Positions 1 through 8,698 of a DNA stretch of 64,000 nucleotides are shown in pieces. The DNA comes from Rhodoferax sp. TS-BS-61-7. GTDB taxonomy: Bacteria; Pseudomonadota; Gammaproteobacteria; Burkholderiales; Burkholderiaceae_C. The first letter of the stretch is position 1. Each line of letters opens with the position of its first letter. A model generated the notes under the pieces. It searched no databases, was not told where the DNA came from, and saw only the letters and a list, made by a program, of their open reading frames with translations. Both the position numbers and the translations under genes were made by a program. The DNA is taken from positions 372,001 through 436,000 of the forward strand of contig NZ_PTQY01000002.1 in NCBI RefSeq assembly GCF_002943465.1. Direction: 5' to 3'.

Positions 1-1
1 T

Positions 2-1213
2 GTGAACGTGGGGTATGGTCGCAAGGCACTGGCCGATGCCGCGCACCAACAGATGATGACGCTGCCCTACTACAACAGCTTCTTTCAGACCACCAATGTG
101 CCCGCGGTGCAACTGGCGGCCAAGCTGGCCAGCCTGGCGCCCACGGTGGGGGACCGCAGCTTCCAGCACGTGTTTTATTCCAGCAGCGGCAGCGAGAGCA
201 ACGACTCGAATGTGCGCATGGTGCGCCGTTACTGGGACTTGCTGGGCCAGCCGCAGCGCAAGGTCATCATCAGCCGCCACAACGCCTACCACGGCAGCAC
301 CATGGCCGGCGCGTCGCTGGGCGGCATGAGTGGCATGCACGCCCAGGGCGACCTGCCGATTCCCAACATCACCCACATAGAGCAACCCTACTTTTTTGAG
401 AACGGCAAGCCCGGCGAAACCGCCGACGAGTTTGGCGTGCGCGCCGCGGGCTGGCTGGAAGAAAAAATTCTGGCTGTGGGCCCGAACAAGGTGGCGGCCT
501 TTATCGCCGAACCGGTGCAGGGCGCGGGTGGGGTCATCATTCCGCCGGCCACCTATTGGCCCGAGATCCAGCGCATTGTCGACAAGTACGGCATCTTGCT
601 GATCAGCGACGAAGTGATTTGTGCCTTCGGCCGCCTGGGTCACTGGTTTGGTTACGAGAAGTTTGGCTACAAACCCGACTTGGTGACCTTTGCCAAGGCG
701 GTGACCAGTGGCTACATCCCCTTGGGTGGCGTGATGGTGGGCAACCGCGTGGCCAAGGTGCTGATTGAGCAGGGCGGCGAGTTCAACCACGGCTACACCT
801 ACAGCGGCCACCCGGTGGCCTGCGCCGTGGCCTTGGCCAACATAGGCATCATGGAGCAGGAGCAGCTCCCCCAAAAGGTGCATGGCGAGATCGGGTCCTA
901 CTTTGCCCAGCGTTATGCAGAGCTCAATGACCATCCGCTGGTTGGCCTGGCCGAAACCTGTGGTTTTGTCGGTGGCTTGGTGCTGGTCAAGAACAAGAAG
1001 ACCAAGGAACGCTTCAAGGACGACGACGGCGTGGGCATGGTGTGCCGCGGCCACTGTTTTGGCAACGGGCTGATCATGCGCGCCGTGGGTGACCGCATGA
1101 TCATTGCGCCGCCCCTGGTGATGACCCGCAGCGACATTGACGAAATGATGCGCCTTATTTACCTGGCCTTGGATCTGACCCAGCGGGACCTGAAAGCGCG
1201 TGGATTGCTGTAA
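2..1213 (+). CDS. Class III aminotransferase, putrescine/polyamine type (5' truncated)
   Basis: A PLP-dependent class III (omega) aminotransferase, probably moving the amino group of putrescine or a related diamine to pyruvate or 2-oxoglutarate. The visible 403 residues contain the SGSESND phosphate-binding segment (about 62-68), the SDEV motif with the PLP-pyridine Asp (about 203) and the Schiff-base lysine in FAKAVTSGY (Lys232). Family members are about 450-460 residues, so roughly 50 N-terminal residues lie before the window; the GTG at position 2 is an internal valine, not a start. The gene directly precedes a PotF-type binding protein and importer, which supports a polyamine substrate (SpuC-like). 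The exact substrate is inferred. Confidence 0.85.
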   Translation: MNVGYGRKALADAAHQQMMTLPYYNSFFQTTNVPAVQLAAKLASLAPTVGDRSFQHVFYSSSGSESNDSNVRMVRRYWDLLGQPQRKVIISRHNAYHGSTMAGASLGGMSGMHAQGDLPIPNITHIEQPYFFENGKPGETADEFGVRAAGWLEEKILAVGPNKVAAFIAEPVQGAGGVIIPPATYWPEIQRIVDKYGILLISDEVICAFGRLGHWFGYEKFGYKPDLVTFAKAVTSGYIPLGGVMVGNRVAKVLIEQGGEFNHGYTYSGHPVACAVALANIGIMEQEQLPQKVHGEIGSYFAQRYAELNDHPLVGLAETCGFVGGLVLVKNKKTKERFKDDDGVGMVCRGHCFGNGLIMRAVGDRMIIAPPLVMTRSDIDEMMRLIYLALDLTQRDLKARGLL

Positions 1214-1324
1214 AGCGACTGATTTGCACTTCTATAATCTTTTTTGGTCTGAAATTTGCTTATTCACACCAAGCCGTTTTGATTGTCCGTAACCCAACTC
1301 TCTTTTAGTGGAGACATATTCGCC

Positions 1325-2485
1325 ATGAAAAAATACCTCTGGTCTTTTGCACTGACAGCAATAGCCTTGGCTGCTTGCGGTAAAAAAGAAGAAGCTCCCG
1401 CTGCTGCGCCTGCTGCAGCCCCGGTGGCCAGCGCACCCGCCGAGCCAGTGAACACCGAAGAAAAGGTGCTCAACATCTACAACTGGCCCGACTACGTTCC
1501 AGAGGGCATGATTGCCGCGTTTGAAAAAGAATCCGGTATCAAGGTGAACTACGACACCTTTGAAACCAACGAAGCCCTGCAAGCCAAGCTGGTGGCCGGC
1601 AATACCGGCTACGACATCGTGGTCCCCGGCACCGTGTTTGCCAAGGGCCAGATCGAAGGTGGCTTGTTGCAGCCGCTGGACAAGGCCAAGATCAAGAACC
1701 TGGCCAACCTGGACCCGGCCATCATGGCGACCCTGACCAAGGCTGACCCCGAGAACAAACACCTGGTGCCATGGGCCTGGGGTTTCACCACCGTGGGCAT
1801 CAACAAGACCAAAGTGACCAAGGCCCTGGGCAGCCTGCCCATGCCCGAAAACGCCTGGGACCTGGTGTTTGACCCCAAGTACAGCTCCAAGCTCAAGTCT
1901 TGCGGCATTGCCTACCTGGATTCGCCCACCGAAATCATGCCCGTGGCGCTGCACTACGTGGGCAAAGACGCGTACTCCAACAACCCCGAAGACTACAAGG
2001 TGGCATCCGCCATGCTGGCCAAGGTGCGCAAGGACGTGCGCCTGTTCAGCTCCACCATGATCGACGACATCGCTGGCGGCAAAGCCTGCGTGGCCGTAGG
2101 CTGGTCTGGCGACATCAACATCGCTGCGGGCCGCGCCAAGGAAAATGGTTCCAAGGACGAAATCGAATCGCTGCTGCCCAGCACCGGTGCGCTGATCTTC
2201 TTTGACACCATGGCCATCACCAAAGATGCCAAGCACCCCAACAACGCCGCTGCGTTCATCGACTTCTACCTGCGTGCCGAAAACGCAGCTTTGATGTCGA
2301 ATGAAATGAGCTACCCCACCGGCAACAAGGCAGCCATCGACAAGATCAAGCCCGAAATCGCCGGTAACAAGACCATTTTTGTGGAGTCCGATTACTTCGC
2401 CAAGATGATTCCCCCCAGCAGCTTCAGCAACGAAGCGCGTGAAGCGTTGGCAACCGCCTACAACGCCTTCAAAAAAGGTAAGTAA
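1325..2485 (+). CDS. potF: Polyamine (putrescine) ABC transporter substrate-binding lipoprotein, PotF-like
   Basis: Periplasmic solute-binding protein that delivers putrescine/spermidine to the PotGHI-type importer downstream. The ATG at 1325 follows a GGAG at about 1309-1312 and gives a lipoprotein signal: basic MKKY, hydrophobic stretch, lipobox LAAC with Cys about residue 18. A Pro/Ala-rich tether follows, then the mature domain beginning VLNIYNWPDYVPEG, a PotD/PotF hallmark. At 386 residues it has normal length. An earlier in-frame TTG at 1283 would bury the signal sequence and is unlikely. The intrinsic terminator just after the gene may leave this transcript more abundant than the permease genes, as is usual for binding proteins. 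Confidence 0.93.
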   Translation: MKKYLWSFALTAIALAACGKKEEAPAAAPAAAPVASAPAEPVNTEEKVLNIYNWPDYVPEGMIAAFEKESGIKVNYDTFETNEALQAKLVAGNTGYDIVVPGTVFAKGQIEGGLLQPLDKAKIKNLANLDPAIMATLTKADPENKHLVPWAWGFTTVGINKTKVTKALGSLPMPENAWDLVFDPKYSSKLKSCGIAYLDSPTEIMPVALHYVGKDAYSNNPEDYKVASAMLAKVRKDVRLFSSTMIDDIAGGKACVAVGWSGDINIAAGRAKENGSKDEIESLLPSTGALIFFDTMAITKDAKHPNNAAAFIDFYLRAENAALMSNEMSYPTGNKAAIDKIKPEIAGNKTIFVESDYFAKMIPPSSFSNEAREALATAYNAFKKGK

Positions 2486-2507
2486 AAACTTGGCGTAATG
2501 CCAGCCG

Positions 2508-2543
2508 GGGCTGTTTGTACGCAGGTATAAACAGCCCTTTTTA
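2508..2543 (+). terminator. Intrinsic terminator/attenuator between potF and potG
   Basis: GGGCTGTTT (2508-2516) pairs perfectly with AAACAGCCC (2529-2537), and a run of five T follows. Since potG starts only 30 bases later with no obvious promoter, this probably causes partial termination that raises binding protein over ATPase and permeases. Confidence 0.8.
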
Positions 2544-2572
2544 TTGTGTGCGACAGATGCAAAGGCCCTGAG

Positions 2573-3673
2573 ATGACAGTGCAATCCGGAAAACCAGGCT
2601 ACCTGGTGACAGAGAAGCTGGTGAAACGCTTTGACGAAGCCACCGCCGTGGACGAGGTGTCCTTGTCCATCGCGCAGGGCGAGATTTTTGCGCTGTTGGG
2701 CAGCTCGGGGTGTGGCAAGTCCACGCTTCTGCGCATGCTGGCGGGGTTTGAATCGCCCACCTCCGGCCGGATTTTGCTGGGTGGGCAGGACGTGGCCAAG
2801 TTGGCGCCGTATGACCGCCCCATCAACATGATGTTCCAGAGTTATGCGCTGTTTCCACACCTGGACATCTGGGAGAACGTGGCCTTTGGCCTCAAACGCG
2901 AAGGCCTGCCCAAAGACGAAATCAAGCAGCGTGTGGGTGAGATGTTGGACCTGGTGCAACTCGGTACCTACGCCAAGCGCAAGCCGCACCAGCTCTCGGG
3001 CGGGCAACAGCAGCGCGTTGCGCTGGCCCGCAGCCTGGCCAAACGTCCCAAGCTGTTGCTGCTGGACGAACCATTGGGCGCGCTGGACAAAAAACTGCGT
3101 GAACAAACCCAGTTTGAACTGGTCAACATTATCGAAAAAGTGGGTGTGACCTGTGTGATGGTGACGCACGACCAGGAAGAGGCCATGACCATGGCCAACC
3201 GCATTGCCGTGATGAGCAAGGGCCGTGTGCAGCAAGTGGGTTCACCCGAAGAGGTGTACGAACACCCGGCCAACCGTTTTGTGGCCGACTTCATTGGCAA
3301 CGTGAATATTTTTGAAGGCCGCCTCAGTATTGATGAACACGACCGCTGCGCCGCTGTGACCGGTATTGGCGAAATCCAGGTAGGCCACGGCGTCAGTGGC
3401 ACGCTGAACATGCCCGTGGGCATTGCCGTGCGCCCCGAGAAGATCGAAATCAGCAAGGTGCGACCCGATGTGGCGGTGAACCTGTTCACCGGCCGGGTCA
3501 AGGAGATTGCCTACTTTGGCTCCTACAACACCTACATCGTGGTGGCCACCGACGGCACCAAGGTGAAGATCACCGAGGCCAACACCTCGCGCCAGGAGCT
3601 CAGCGACATCACCTGGGAAGACGATGTGTACTTCTGGTGGGGTGATCGCTCTGCCATCGTGTTGCGCGATTGA
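2573..3673 (+). CDS. potG: Polyamine ABC transporter ATP-binding protein, PotG/PotA-like
   Basis: ATPase subunit energising polyamine import at the inner membrane. It has Walker A GSSGCGKST (residues 43-51), Q-loop in NMMFQSYALFPH, signature LSGGQQQR, Walker B LLLLDEP and H-loop VTHDQEE, followed by a C-terminal TOBE-type regulatory domain (about 250-366). The 366-residue length fits the family. The start ATG at 2573 has only a weak upstream purine stretch; an in-frame start at 2546 would place the initiation region inside the terminator tail and is less likely. It is followed after 8 bases by the permease gene. PotG is preferred to PotA because the neighbouring binding protein is PotF-like. 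Confidence 0.93.
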   Translation: MTVQSGKPGYLVTEKLVKRFDEATAVDEVSLSIAQGEIFALLGSSGCGKSTLLRMLAGFESPTSGRILLGGQDVAKLAPYDRPINMMFQSYALFPHLDIWENVAFGLKREGLPKDEIKQRVGEMLDLVQLGTYAKRKPHQLSGGQQQRVALARSLAKRPKLLLLDEPLGALDKKLREQTQFELVNIIEKVGVTCVMVTHDQEEAMTMANRIAVMSKGRVQQVGSPEEVYEHPANRFVADFIGNVNIFEGRLSIDEHDRCAAVTGIGEIQVGHGVSGTLNMPVGIAVRPEKIEISKVRPDVAVNLFTGRVKEIAYFGSYNTYIVVATDGTKVKITEANTSRQELSDITWEDDVYFWWGDRSAIVLRD

Positions 3674-3681
3674 GGTACGCC

Positions 3682-4602
3682 ATGGCACAACTCTCCCTTT
3701 CCATGCCCGGCCGCCGCCTGGTTATAGGCGTGCCCTACGCCTGGCTGGTGGTGTTCTTCCTGCTGCCGTTCCTGATCCTGCTTTACATCAGCTTTGTGGA
3801 CATGGGTAGCGACATCCACCCCTTCAAGCCGATCTGGGACAGCACCACCGGGCTCTTGAAGCTCAAGTACGAGAACTACTGGTCCATCTTCCGCAACAGC
3901 GAAGACGGGGCCCTGTTCCAGACCATCTACATCGAAGCCTATTTGCGTTCCATCTGGTATGCACTCTGCACTGCGGTGTTGTGTCTGGCGATTGGTTACC
4001 CGTTTGCTTATTTCATCGCCCGCTCGGCCCCCAGTGCCCGCCCGGCGCTCTTGATGATGGTGATGCTGCCGTTCTGGACGTCGTTTTTGCTGCGCGTCTA
4101 TGCCTGGAAGGGCATTCTGGCGGACCAGGGCGTGGTCAACCAGGTGTTGATGGCACTGGGGCTGACCAGCGAGCCGATCCAGATGCTGTACACCAATGTG
4201 TCCATGTTGGTGGGCATGACCTATGTGTACCTGCCCTTTATGGTGCTGCCGCTGTACGCCAACCTGGTGAAGATGGACTTCCGCCTGCTGGAGGCCGCCT
4301 ACGACCTGGGCACCACGCCCTTCAAGGCCTTCTGGCTGGTCACGGTGCCGCTGTCCAAGGCGGGCATCGTGGCGGGTTTTATGCTGGTGTTTATTCCTGC
4401 GGTGGGTGAATTTGTGATCCCTTCGCTCCTGGGCGGGCCCGAGAACATCATGATCGGCCGTGTGGTCTGGGACGAAATGTTTACCAGCAACAACTGGCCC
4501 CGCGCCACGGCGCTGGCGGTGGTGATGATTGCGCTCATCATCGTGCCGTTGGCCGTTTATTACCACTACACCGGCGACAACGACACGTCCGGCAAGGCAT
4601 GA
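3682..4602 (+). CDS. potH: Polyamine ABC transporter permease, PotH-like
   Basis: Inner-membrane permease (306 residues) of the polyamine importer. The N-terminal membrane segment (YAWLVVFFLLPFLILLYISF) and several further helices are visible. The EAA loop, which docks on the ATPase, is present as EAAYDLGTTPFKAFWLVTVPLSKAGI. The ATG at 3682 follows GAGGT at 3672-3676, 8 bases after the ATPase stop. It pairs with PotI downstream to make the heterodimeric channel. Confidence 0.93.
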   Translation: MAQLSLSMPGRRLVIGVPYAWLVVFFLLPFLILLYISFVDMGSDIHPFKPIWDSTTGLLKLKYENYWSIFRNSEDGALFQTIYIEAYLRSIWYALCTAVLCLAIGYPFAYFIARSAPSARPALLMMVMLPFWTSFLLRVYAWKGILADQGVVNQVLMALGLTSEPIQMLYTNVSMLVGMTYVYLPFMVLPLYANLVKMDFRLLEAAYDLGTTPFKAFWLVTVPLSKAGIVAGFMLVFIPAVGEFVIPSLLGGPENIMIGRVVWDEMFTSNNWPRATALAVVMIALIIVPLAVYYHYTGDNDTSGKA

Positions 4603-4612
4603 GGGGCAGGCC

Positions 4613-5464
4613 ATGAAACCGTGGATTGAAAAACACTTTGGCAAGGGCTGGATGGCCCTGGTCTACCTGTTCCTGTACATGCCGCTGATTTTTATGGTGG
4701 TGTTCTCGTTCAACAGCACCCGCCAGGACGCGAACTTCACAGGTTTCTCGCTGCGCTGGTACGAGGCGCTGACACGCGACACCAAAATCGTGGAAGGCTT
4801 CTGGCTCTCCATCCAGGTGGCCACGGTCACCGGGGTGTTGTCGGCCGTGCTGGGCACCTTTGCGGCCTTTGTGCTGGTGCGTTACCGCCGTTTTCTGGGG
4901 CGCACGGTGTTCTCCGGCATGGTGAATGCGCCGCTGGTGATGCCCGAGGTGGTGATTGGCCTGTCGCTGTTGTTGCTGATGGTGGGGGCGCAAAACCTCA
5001 TGGGGTGGCCCGAGCGCGGCATGCTGACCATCATTCTGGGCCACACGCTATTGGGCATGGCCTACGGCATGGTGGTGGTGCAGTCACGCCTGCTGGAGGT
5101 GAACCGCTCGCTCGAAGAAGCCGCCATGGACCTGGGCGCCAAGCCCTACGAGGTGTTTTTCCTGGTCACGCTGCCCAATATTGCGCAGGGCATTCTGGCG
5201 GCGTTTTTGCTGTCGTTCACGCTGTCGTTTGACGATGTGGTGATTTCGGAATTCCTGTCTGGCCCTGGTGTGAGCACCTTGCCCCAGGTCATCTTCAGTT
5301 ACGCGCGTCGCGGCATCAACCCCACCATTTACGCGGCCGCCACGCTGCTCATCTTTACAGTGACGATTGTCATCATCAGTTACAGCGTGTGGGTAGCGCG
5401 GCAGACGCGCAAACGGGAGCGTGAAATTGCCGCAGCTACCCGGGCCGAAAGCGCCCCGCGCTGA
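4613..5464 (+). CDS. potI: Polyamine ABC transporter permease, PotI-like
   Basis: Second inner-membrane permease (283 residues). The N-terminal segment ALVYLFLYMPLIFMVVFSFN is characteristic of PotC/PotI, and the EAA loop reads EAAMDLGAKPYEVFFLVTLPNIAQGI. The ATG at 4613 has a strong AGGGGCAGG ribosome site that also overlaps the potH stop, so the two permeases are translationally coupled. A longer in-frame reading from 4529 lies inside potH and is not supported. Confidence 0.93.
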   Translation: MKPWIEKHFGKGWMALVYLFLYMPLIFMVVFSFNSTRQDANFTGFSLRWYEALTRDTKIVEGFWLSIQVATVTGVLSAVLGTFAAFVLVRYRRFLGRTVFSGMVNAPLVMPEVVIGLSLLLLMVGAQNLMGWPERGMLTIILGHTLLGMAYGMVVVQSRLLEVNRSLEEAAMDLGAKPYEVFFLVTLPNIAQGILAAFLLSFTLSFDDVVISEFLSGPGVSTLPQVIFSYARRGINPTIYAAATLLIFTVTIVIISYSVWVARQTRKREREIAAATRAESAPR

Positions 5465-5509
5465 AAAACCGCCGTCCCGCTGCGGGCGGCTTACAAGAAC
5501 GAGGACGAC

Positions 5510-6979
5510 ATGAGCCAATTGCAGTTTGATGGGCGCGCCGTGATTGGTGGCCAGCGTGTGGCCGCCCTGAGTGGTGCCACGTTCCCGTGCATATCGCCGG
5601 TGGACGGGCGGGTGTTGACCGAGGTGGCGCAGTGCGGCGCGGCCGACATTGACCGTGCGGTGGGCGTAGCGCGTGCCGCCTTTGACGACAAGCGCTGGCG
5701 TGGCCTGCCACCTGCGCAGCGCAAACGCATCATGGTCCGCTTTGCCGACCTGCTGCTGGAAAACGCCGATGCCCTGGCCCTGACCGAAACGATGGACATG
5801 GGCAAGCCCGTGAAGTACGCACGCGCCGTGGACGTGAACAGCGCATCCAACTGCATCCGCTGGTACGGCGAGGCGGTGGACAAGGTGTACGACGAAATCG
5901 CCCCCACGGCCGACACGGCGCTGGCCCTCATCACACGCGAACCCGTGGGTGTAGTGGGCGTGGTGGTGCCCTGGAACTACCCCATGATCATGGCCGCCTG
6001 GAAGATTTCGCCGGCGCTGGCCGTGGGCAACAGCGTGGTGCTCAAGCCCAGTGAAAAATCGCCCCTCACGGCGCTGCGCCTGGCGGACCTGGCGCTGGAG
6101 GCTGGTATTCCCGATGGTGTGTTCAACGTGGTGCCGGGTTTTGGCCCCGAGGCCGGCTCGCCGCTGGCGCTGCACATGGATGTGGACTGCATCGCCTTCA
6201 CCGGTTCCACCCGCGTGGGCAAACAAATCCACGTGATGGCCGGGCAAAGCAACCTCAAGCGCGCCTGGACCGAGCTGGGCGGTAAGTCGCCCAACATCGT
6301 GTTTGCCGATTGCCCCAACCTCGACCGCGCGGTGGAGGCTGCGGTGGGCAGCATCTTCTTCAACCAGGGCGAGAGCTGCAACGCGCCTTCGCGCCTGTAT
6401 GTGCAAGACAGCATCAAGGAGAAGTTTCTGGAGAAGGCGTTGGCGTTGGTGCCCGCCTATGCGCCGGCCAACCCTACCTTGCCCGACACGGTGATGGGTG
6501 CGTTGGTGGACACGCTGCAGATGAACACGGTGCTGCGCTACATCGAAAGCGGCAAGGCCGAAGGCGCCAAGCTGCTGGCCGGCGGCGAACAGGTGCTGCA
6601 GTCCACCGGCGGTTGCTACGTGCAGCCCACGGTGTTTGACGGGGTGCGTGGCGACATGACGATCGCACGTGAAGAAATCTTTGGCCCGGTGCTGTCGGTG
6701 CTGTCGTTCAGCGACACGGCCGAGGTGGTGCGCATGGCCAACGCCAGTGTCTATGGCTTGCAGGCCGGTGTGTGGACCAGCGACCTGAACAAGGCCCATG
6801 GTGTGGCGCGTGCGCTGCGCGCCGGCACGGTGCACGTGAACCAGTATGACGAAGACGACATCACCGTGCCGTTTGGCGGCTACAAACAAAGCGGGGTAGG
6901 GCGCGACAAGTCCCTGCACGCCTTCGACAAATACACCGAAACCAAGACCACCTGGATTCGCATCGACAGCCCGGTATGA
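5510..6979 (+). CDS. puuC: NAD(P)+-dependent aldehyde dehydrogenase, PuuC/KauB-like
   Basis: Oxidises an aminoaldehyde such as 4-aminobutanal or gamma-glutamyl-aminobutyraldehyde made by the aminotransferase/ligase branch, feeding GABA and succinate. The 489 residues carry PWNYP (Asn156), the Rossmann motif FTGSTRVGK (about 230-238), general base Glu255 in TELGGKSP and nucleophile Cys290 in NQGESCNA. A putative ribosome site (AACGAGGACGAC) precedes ATG 5510. It follows potI by 45 bases and probably belongs to the same operon. The family is certain; the aldehyde used is inferred from context. Confidence 0.88.
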   Translation: MSQLQFDGRAVIGGQRVAALSGATFPCISPVDGRVLTEVAQCGAADIDRAVGVARAAFDDKRWRGLPPAQRKRIMVRFADLLLENADALALTETMDMGKPVKYARAVDVNSASNCIRWYGEAVDKVYDEIAPTADTALALITREPVGVVGVVVPWNYPMIMAAWKISPALAVGNSVVLKPSEKSPLTALRLADLALEAGIPDGVFNVVPGFGPEAGSPLALHMDVDCIAFTGSTRVGKQIHVMAGQSNLKRAWTELGGKSPNIVFADCPNLDRAVEAAVGSIFFNQGESCNAPSRLYVQDSIKEKFLEKALALVPAYAPANPTLPDTVMGALVDTLQMNTVLRYIESGKAEGAKLLAGGEQVLQSTGGCYVQPTVFDGVRGDMTIAREEIFGPVLSVLSFSDTAEVVRMANASVYGLQAGVWTSDLNKAHGVARALRAGTVHVNQYDEDDITVPFGGYKQSGVGRDKSLHAFDKYTETKTTWIRIDSPV

Positions 6980-7025
6980 GCCCCGTCACCCGGGCCACAG
7001 TGATGGCTTGGGGACTTCGTTCACT

Positions 7026-7080
7026 CCTTTTTTGATAGCTGCTTGCGCATATTCCATAAGGGCTAGAGGCCAATTTCATG
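7026..7080 (-). repeat. Dispersed repeat family 1, copy a (supplies the glnT start region)
   Basis: Reads TTTTGATAGCTGCTTGCGC on the plus strand, the reverse of the copies at 25283 and 54490. Its end contains the AGAGG ribosome site (about 7065-7069) and the ATG (7078) of the next gene, so the initiation region of that gene lies within the repeat. Confidence 0.75.
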
Positions 7081-8406
7081 CATAACTACGCTGATACCAT
7101 CCGTACCCTGCAAGCCCAGGGTGTGCACTCCGTACTCACCCAGTTTTGTGATCTCCATGGTGTGGCCAAGGGCAAGCTGGTGCCGTTGGAGAAACTGCAG
7201 GAGTGGGTGGAGGTGGGCGCAGGTTTTGCCGGCCCCAGTATCTGGGGTACGGGCTTGCCGCGCATGGGGCCACGCAGCGAGTACTACGGGCGTGTGTTGC
7301 CCGAGTCCCTGCAGGCGCTGCCTTTTATGCCGGGTGTGGCGCGTGCCGTGTGTGATGGCTTTGCCGGCCGTGAGGCGCTGGACACCTGCTCGCGCCAAGT
7401 ACTGAAGGCAGCCGTTGCCCAACTGGAGGCGCGTGGCTGGCGCATGTGGGTGGGTATTGAGCCGGAGTTCTTTTTGCTGCGCCAGGTGAACGGCGCCTGG
7501 CAGGTGGCCGATGCGCAGGACCAACTGGACAAACCTTCCTACGACCTCAAGTCCATCCACCGCAATGCGGCCTACCTGGAGGACATGCGCAGCACGCTGG
7601 TGCAGCTGGGTTTTGAGCTGCAGCAGATCGACCACGAAGACGCCTGTGGCCAGTACGAAATTAACTACCGTTTTGACCACGCGCTGGCCGCGGCGGACCG
7701 CTACATGCTGTTCAAGCTGGCCGCCCACGCGGTGGCCGAGCGCCATGGCATGGTCTTCAGCGCCATGCCCAAACCCTTGGCGCATGCGCCAGGCAGCGGC
7801 TTGCACTTTCACATCAGCATCACCGACGCGCAGGGGTGCGCAGTGTTCGCTGAGCCCCAAGGTGACTTGGGGCTCAGCCCTGCGGGGCACCAGTTTGCCG
7901 CCGGCTTGCTGCGCCATGCTGATGCGCTGGCCGCGCTGTGTGCGCCCACCGTCAATAGCTACAAACGCCTGGCCTCCAGCGACAGTGCCTCGGGCACCAC
8001 CTGGTCTCCCGTCTGGAAGGCCTATGGCGCCAACAACCGAACCTGTTTGGTGCGCGTGGTGGATGGTCGGCTGGAGTGGCGCTTGCCCGACCCGTCGTGC
8101 AATGTCTACGCCGCCATTGCCGCCACCTTGGTGGCCGGTTTGCAAGGCATAGACCGGGCCCTGCAGCCGCCTGCACCGGTGGCCGACGATTTGTACCAGC
8201 GTGCCCAGGCGGGTGACGCGTTGCCACCAAGCTTGCCGGCCGATCTGAACGCGGCGCTAAGGGCGCTGGATCAGGACGCGGTGTTGCGCCAGGGCGTGGG
8301 AGAGGCGTTTTGTGCGCAGTTTCTGCAGCTCAAGCGGGCCGAATGGGCTGCGTTTTGCCAACACATCAGCCCCTGGGAGATGGCGCGGTACGCGCAGACC
8401 TTCTAA
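7078..8406 (+). CDS. Glutamine synthetase family protein (GlnT-like or gamma-glutamyl-polyamine ligase)
   Basis: A 442-residue glutamine-synthetase-fold ligase that would join glutamate to ammonia or an amine at ATP cost. Visible landmarks are the N-terminal beta-grasp segment FCDLHGVAKGKLVP, the metal-binding EPEFF (about 128-132), the GSGLHFHIS motif (about 240-248) and the C-terminal RLEWRLPDPSCNVYAAIA. It resembles the GlnT-type group rather than the GlnA nitrogen-assimilation enzyme. Its position after a putrescine importer and aldehyde dehydrogenase suggests gamma-glutamylation of polyamines, as PuuA does. Start codon and ribosome site are in repeat copy a. A 13-bp inverted repeat lies in the coding sequence at 7849-7878. 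Confidence 0.75.
   Translation: MHNYADTIRTLQAQGVHSVLTQFCDLHGVAKGKLVPLEKLQEWVEVGAGFAGPSIWGTGLPRMGPRSEYYGRVLPESLQALPFMPGVARAVCDGFAGREALDTCSRQVLKAAVAQLEARGWRMWVGIEPEFFLLRQVNGAWQVADAQDQLDKPSYDLKSIHRNAAYLEDMRSTLVQLGFELQQIDHEDACGQYEINYRFDHALAAADRYMLFKLAAHAVAERHGMVFSAMPKPLAHAPGSGLHFHISITDAQGCAVFAEPQGDLGLSPAGHQFAAGLLRHADALAALCAPTVNSYKRLASSDSASGTTWSPVWKAYGANNRTCLVRVVDGRLEWRLPDPSCNVYAAIAATLVAGLQGIDRALQPPAPVADDLYQRAQAGDALPPSLPADLNAALRALDQDAVLRQGVGEAFCAQFLQLKRAEWAAFCQHISPWEMARYAQTF
7849..7878 (+). repeat. Perfect 13-bp hairpin with GTGA tetraloop inside glnT-like gene
   Basis: GCTGAGCCCCAAG (7849-7861), GTGA, CTTGGGGCTCAGC (7866-7878). A perfect stem capped by a GNRA loop in the middle of a coding sequence is unusual; it encodes residues about 258-267 between conserved blocks. 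Confidence 0.85.
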
Positions 8407-8430
8407 CGTGTCCCGGCTTGGTGCATACCA

Positions 8431-8467
8431 GGGCTGCCGCATTTCGATATGCGTCAGCCCTTTTCTT
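8431..8467 (+). terminator. Intrinsic terminator after the polyamine operon
   Basis: GGGCTGCCGCAT (8431-8442) pairs with ATGCGTCAGCCC (8449-8460) with one mismatch, followed by TTTTCTT. It closes the operon 24 bases after the glutamine-synthetase-like gene. Confidence 0.85.
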
Positions 8468-8560
8468 ATTGTGAAATTGACAATGAGATTTTCCACGGCT
8501 TGTATTCCATATACATGTCTTTAATTTTGTATTGAGAAATGAGTCATCTAAGTTGTTGAT

Positions 8561-8625
8561 TTGTAATGAATAAATTTATGTCTTATATAAGACATAAGAT
8601 TAAAAATATGTCTTATATAAGACAT
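8561..8625 (+). promoter_or_regulatory. aceA promoter with two identical 18-bp palindromic operators
   Basis: ATGTCTTATATAAGACAT, a perfect 18-bp palindrome, occurs at 8578-8595 and again at 8608-8625, 30 bp centre to centre (about three helical turns, same DNA face). A plausible sigma-70 promoter overlaps the first copy: -35 TTGTAA (8561-8566), 17-bp spacer, -10 TATATA (8584-8589). This predicts a dimeric repressor that occludes the -10 box and binds cooperatively. The symmetry and AT-rich centre resemble GntR-type sites, but the regulator cannot be named from the window. The surrounding 8468-8680 stretch is AT-rich and holds no gene. Confidence 0.75.
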
Positions 8626-8698
8626 AGAATTCATCCATGGGCACCAGAATTGCAAGGCAAACGGTGCGCAGCCAATCAACCAACCTAGGAGTGTTCTC

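Noticed and set aside
1224-1238. Promoter before potF (TATAAT at 1233-1238)
   Set aside because: A good -10 box but no -35 at the right distance (TTGCAC lies too close); operon readthrough from the aminotransferase gene is equally likely.
1232-3235. 667-codon minus-strand frame antisense to potF and potG
   Set aside because: Same antisense-type composition; sense genes have complete motifs.
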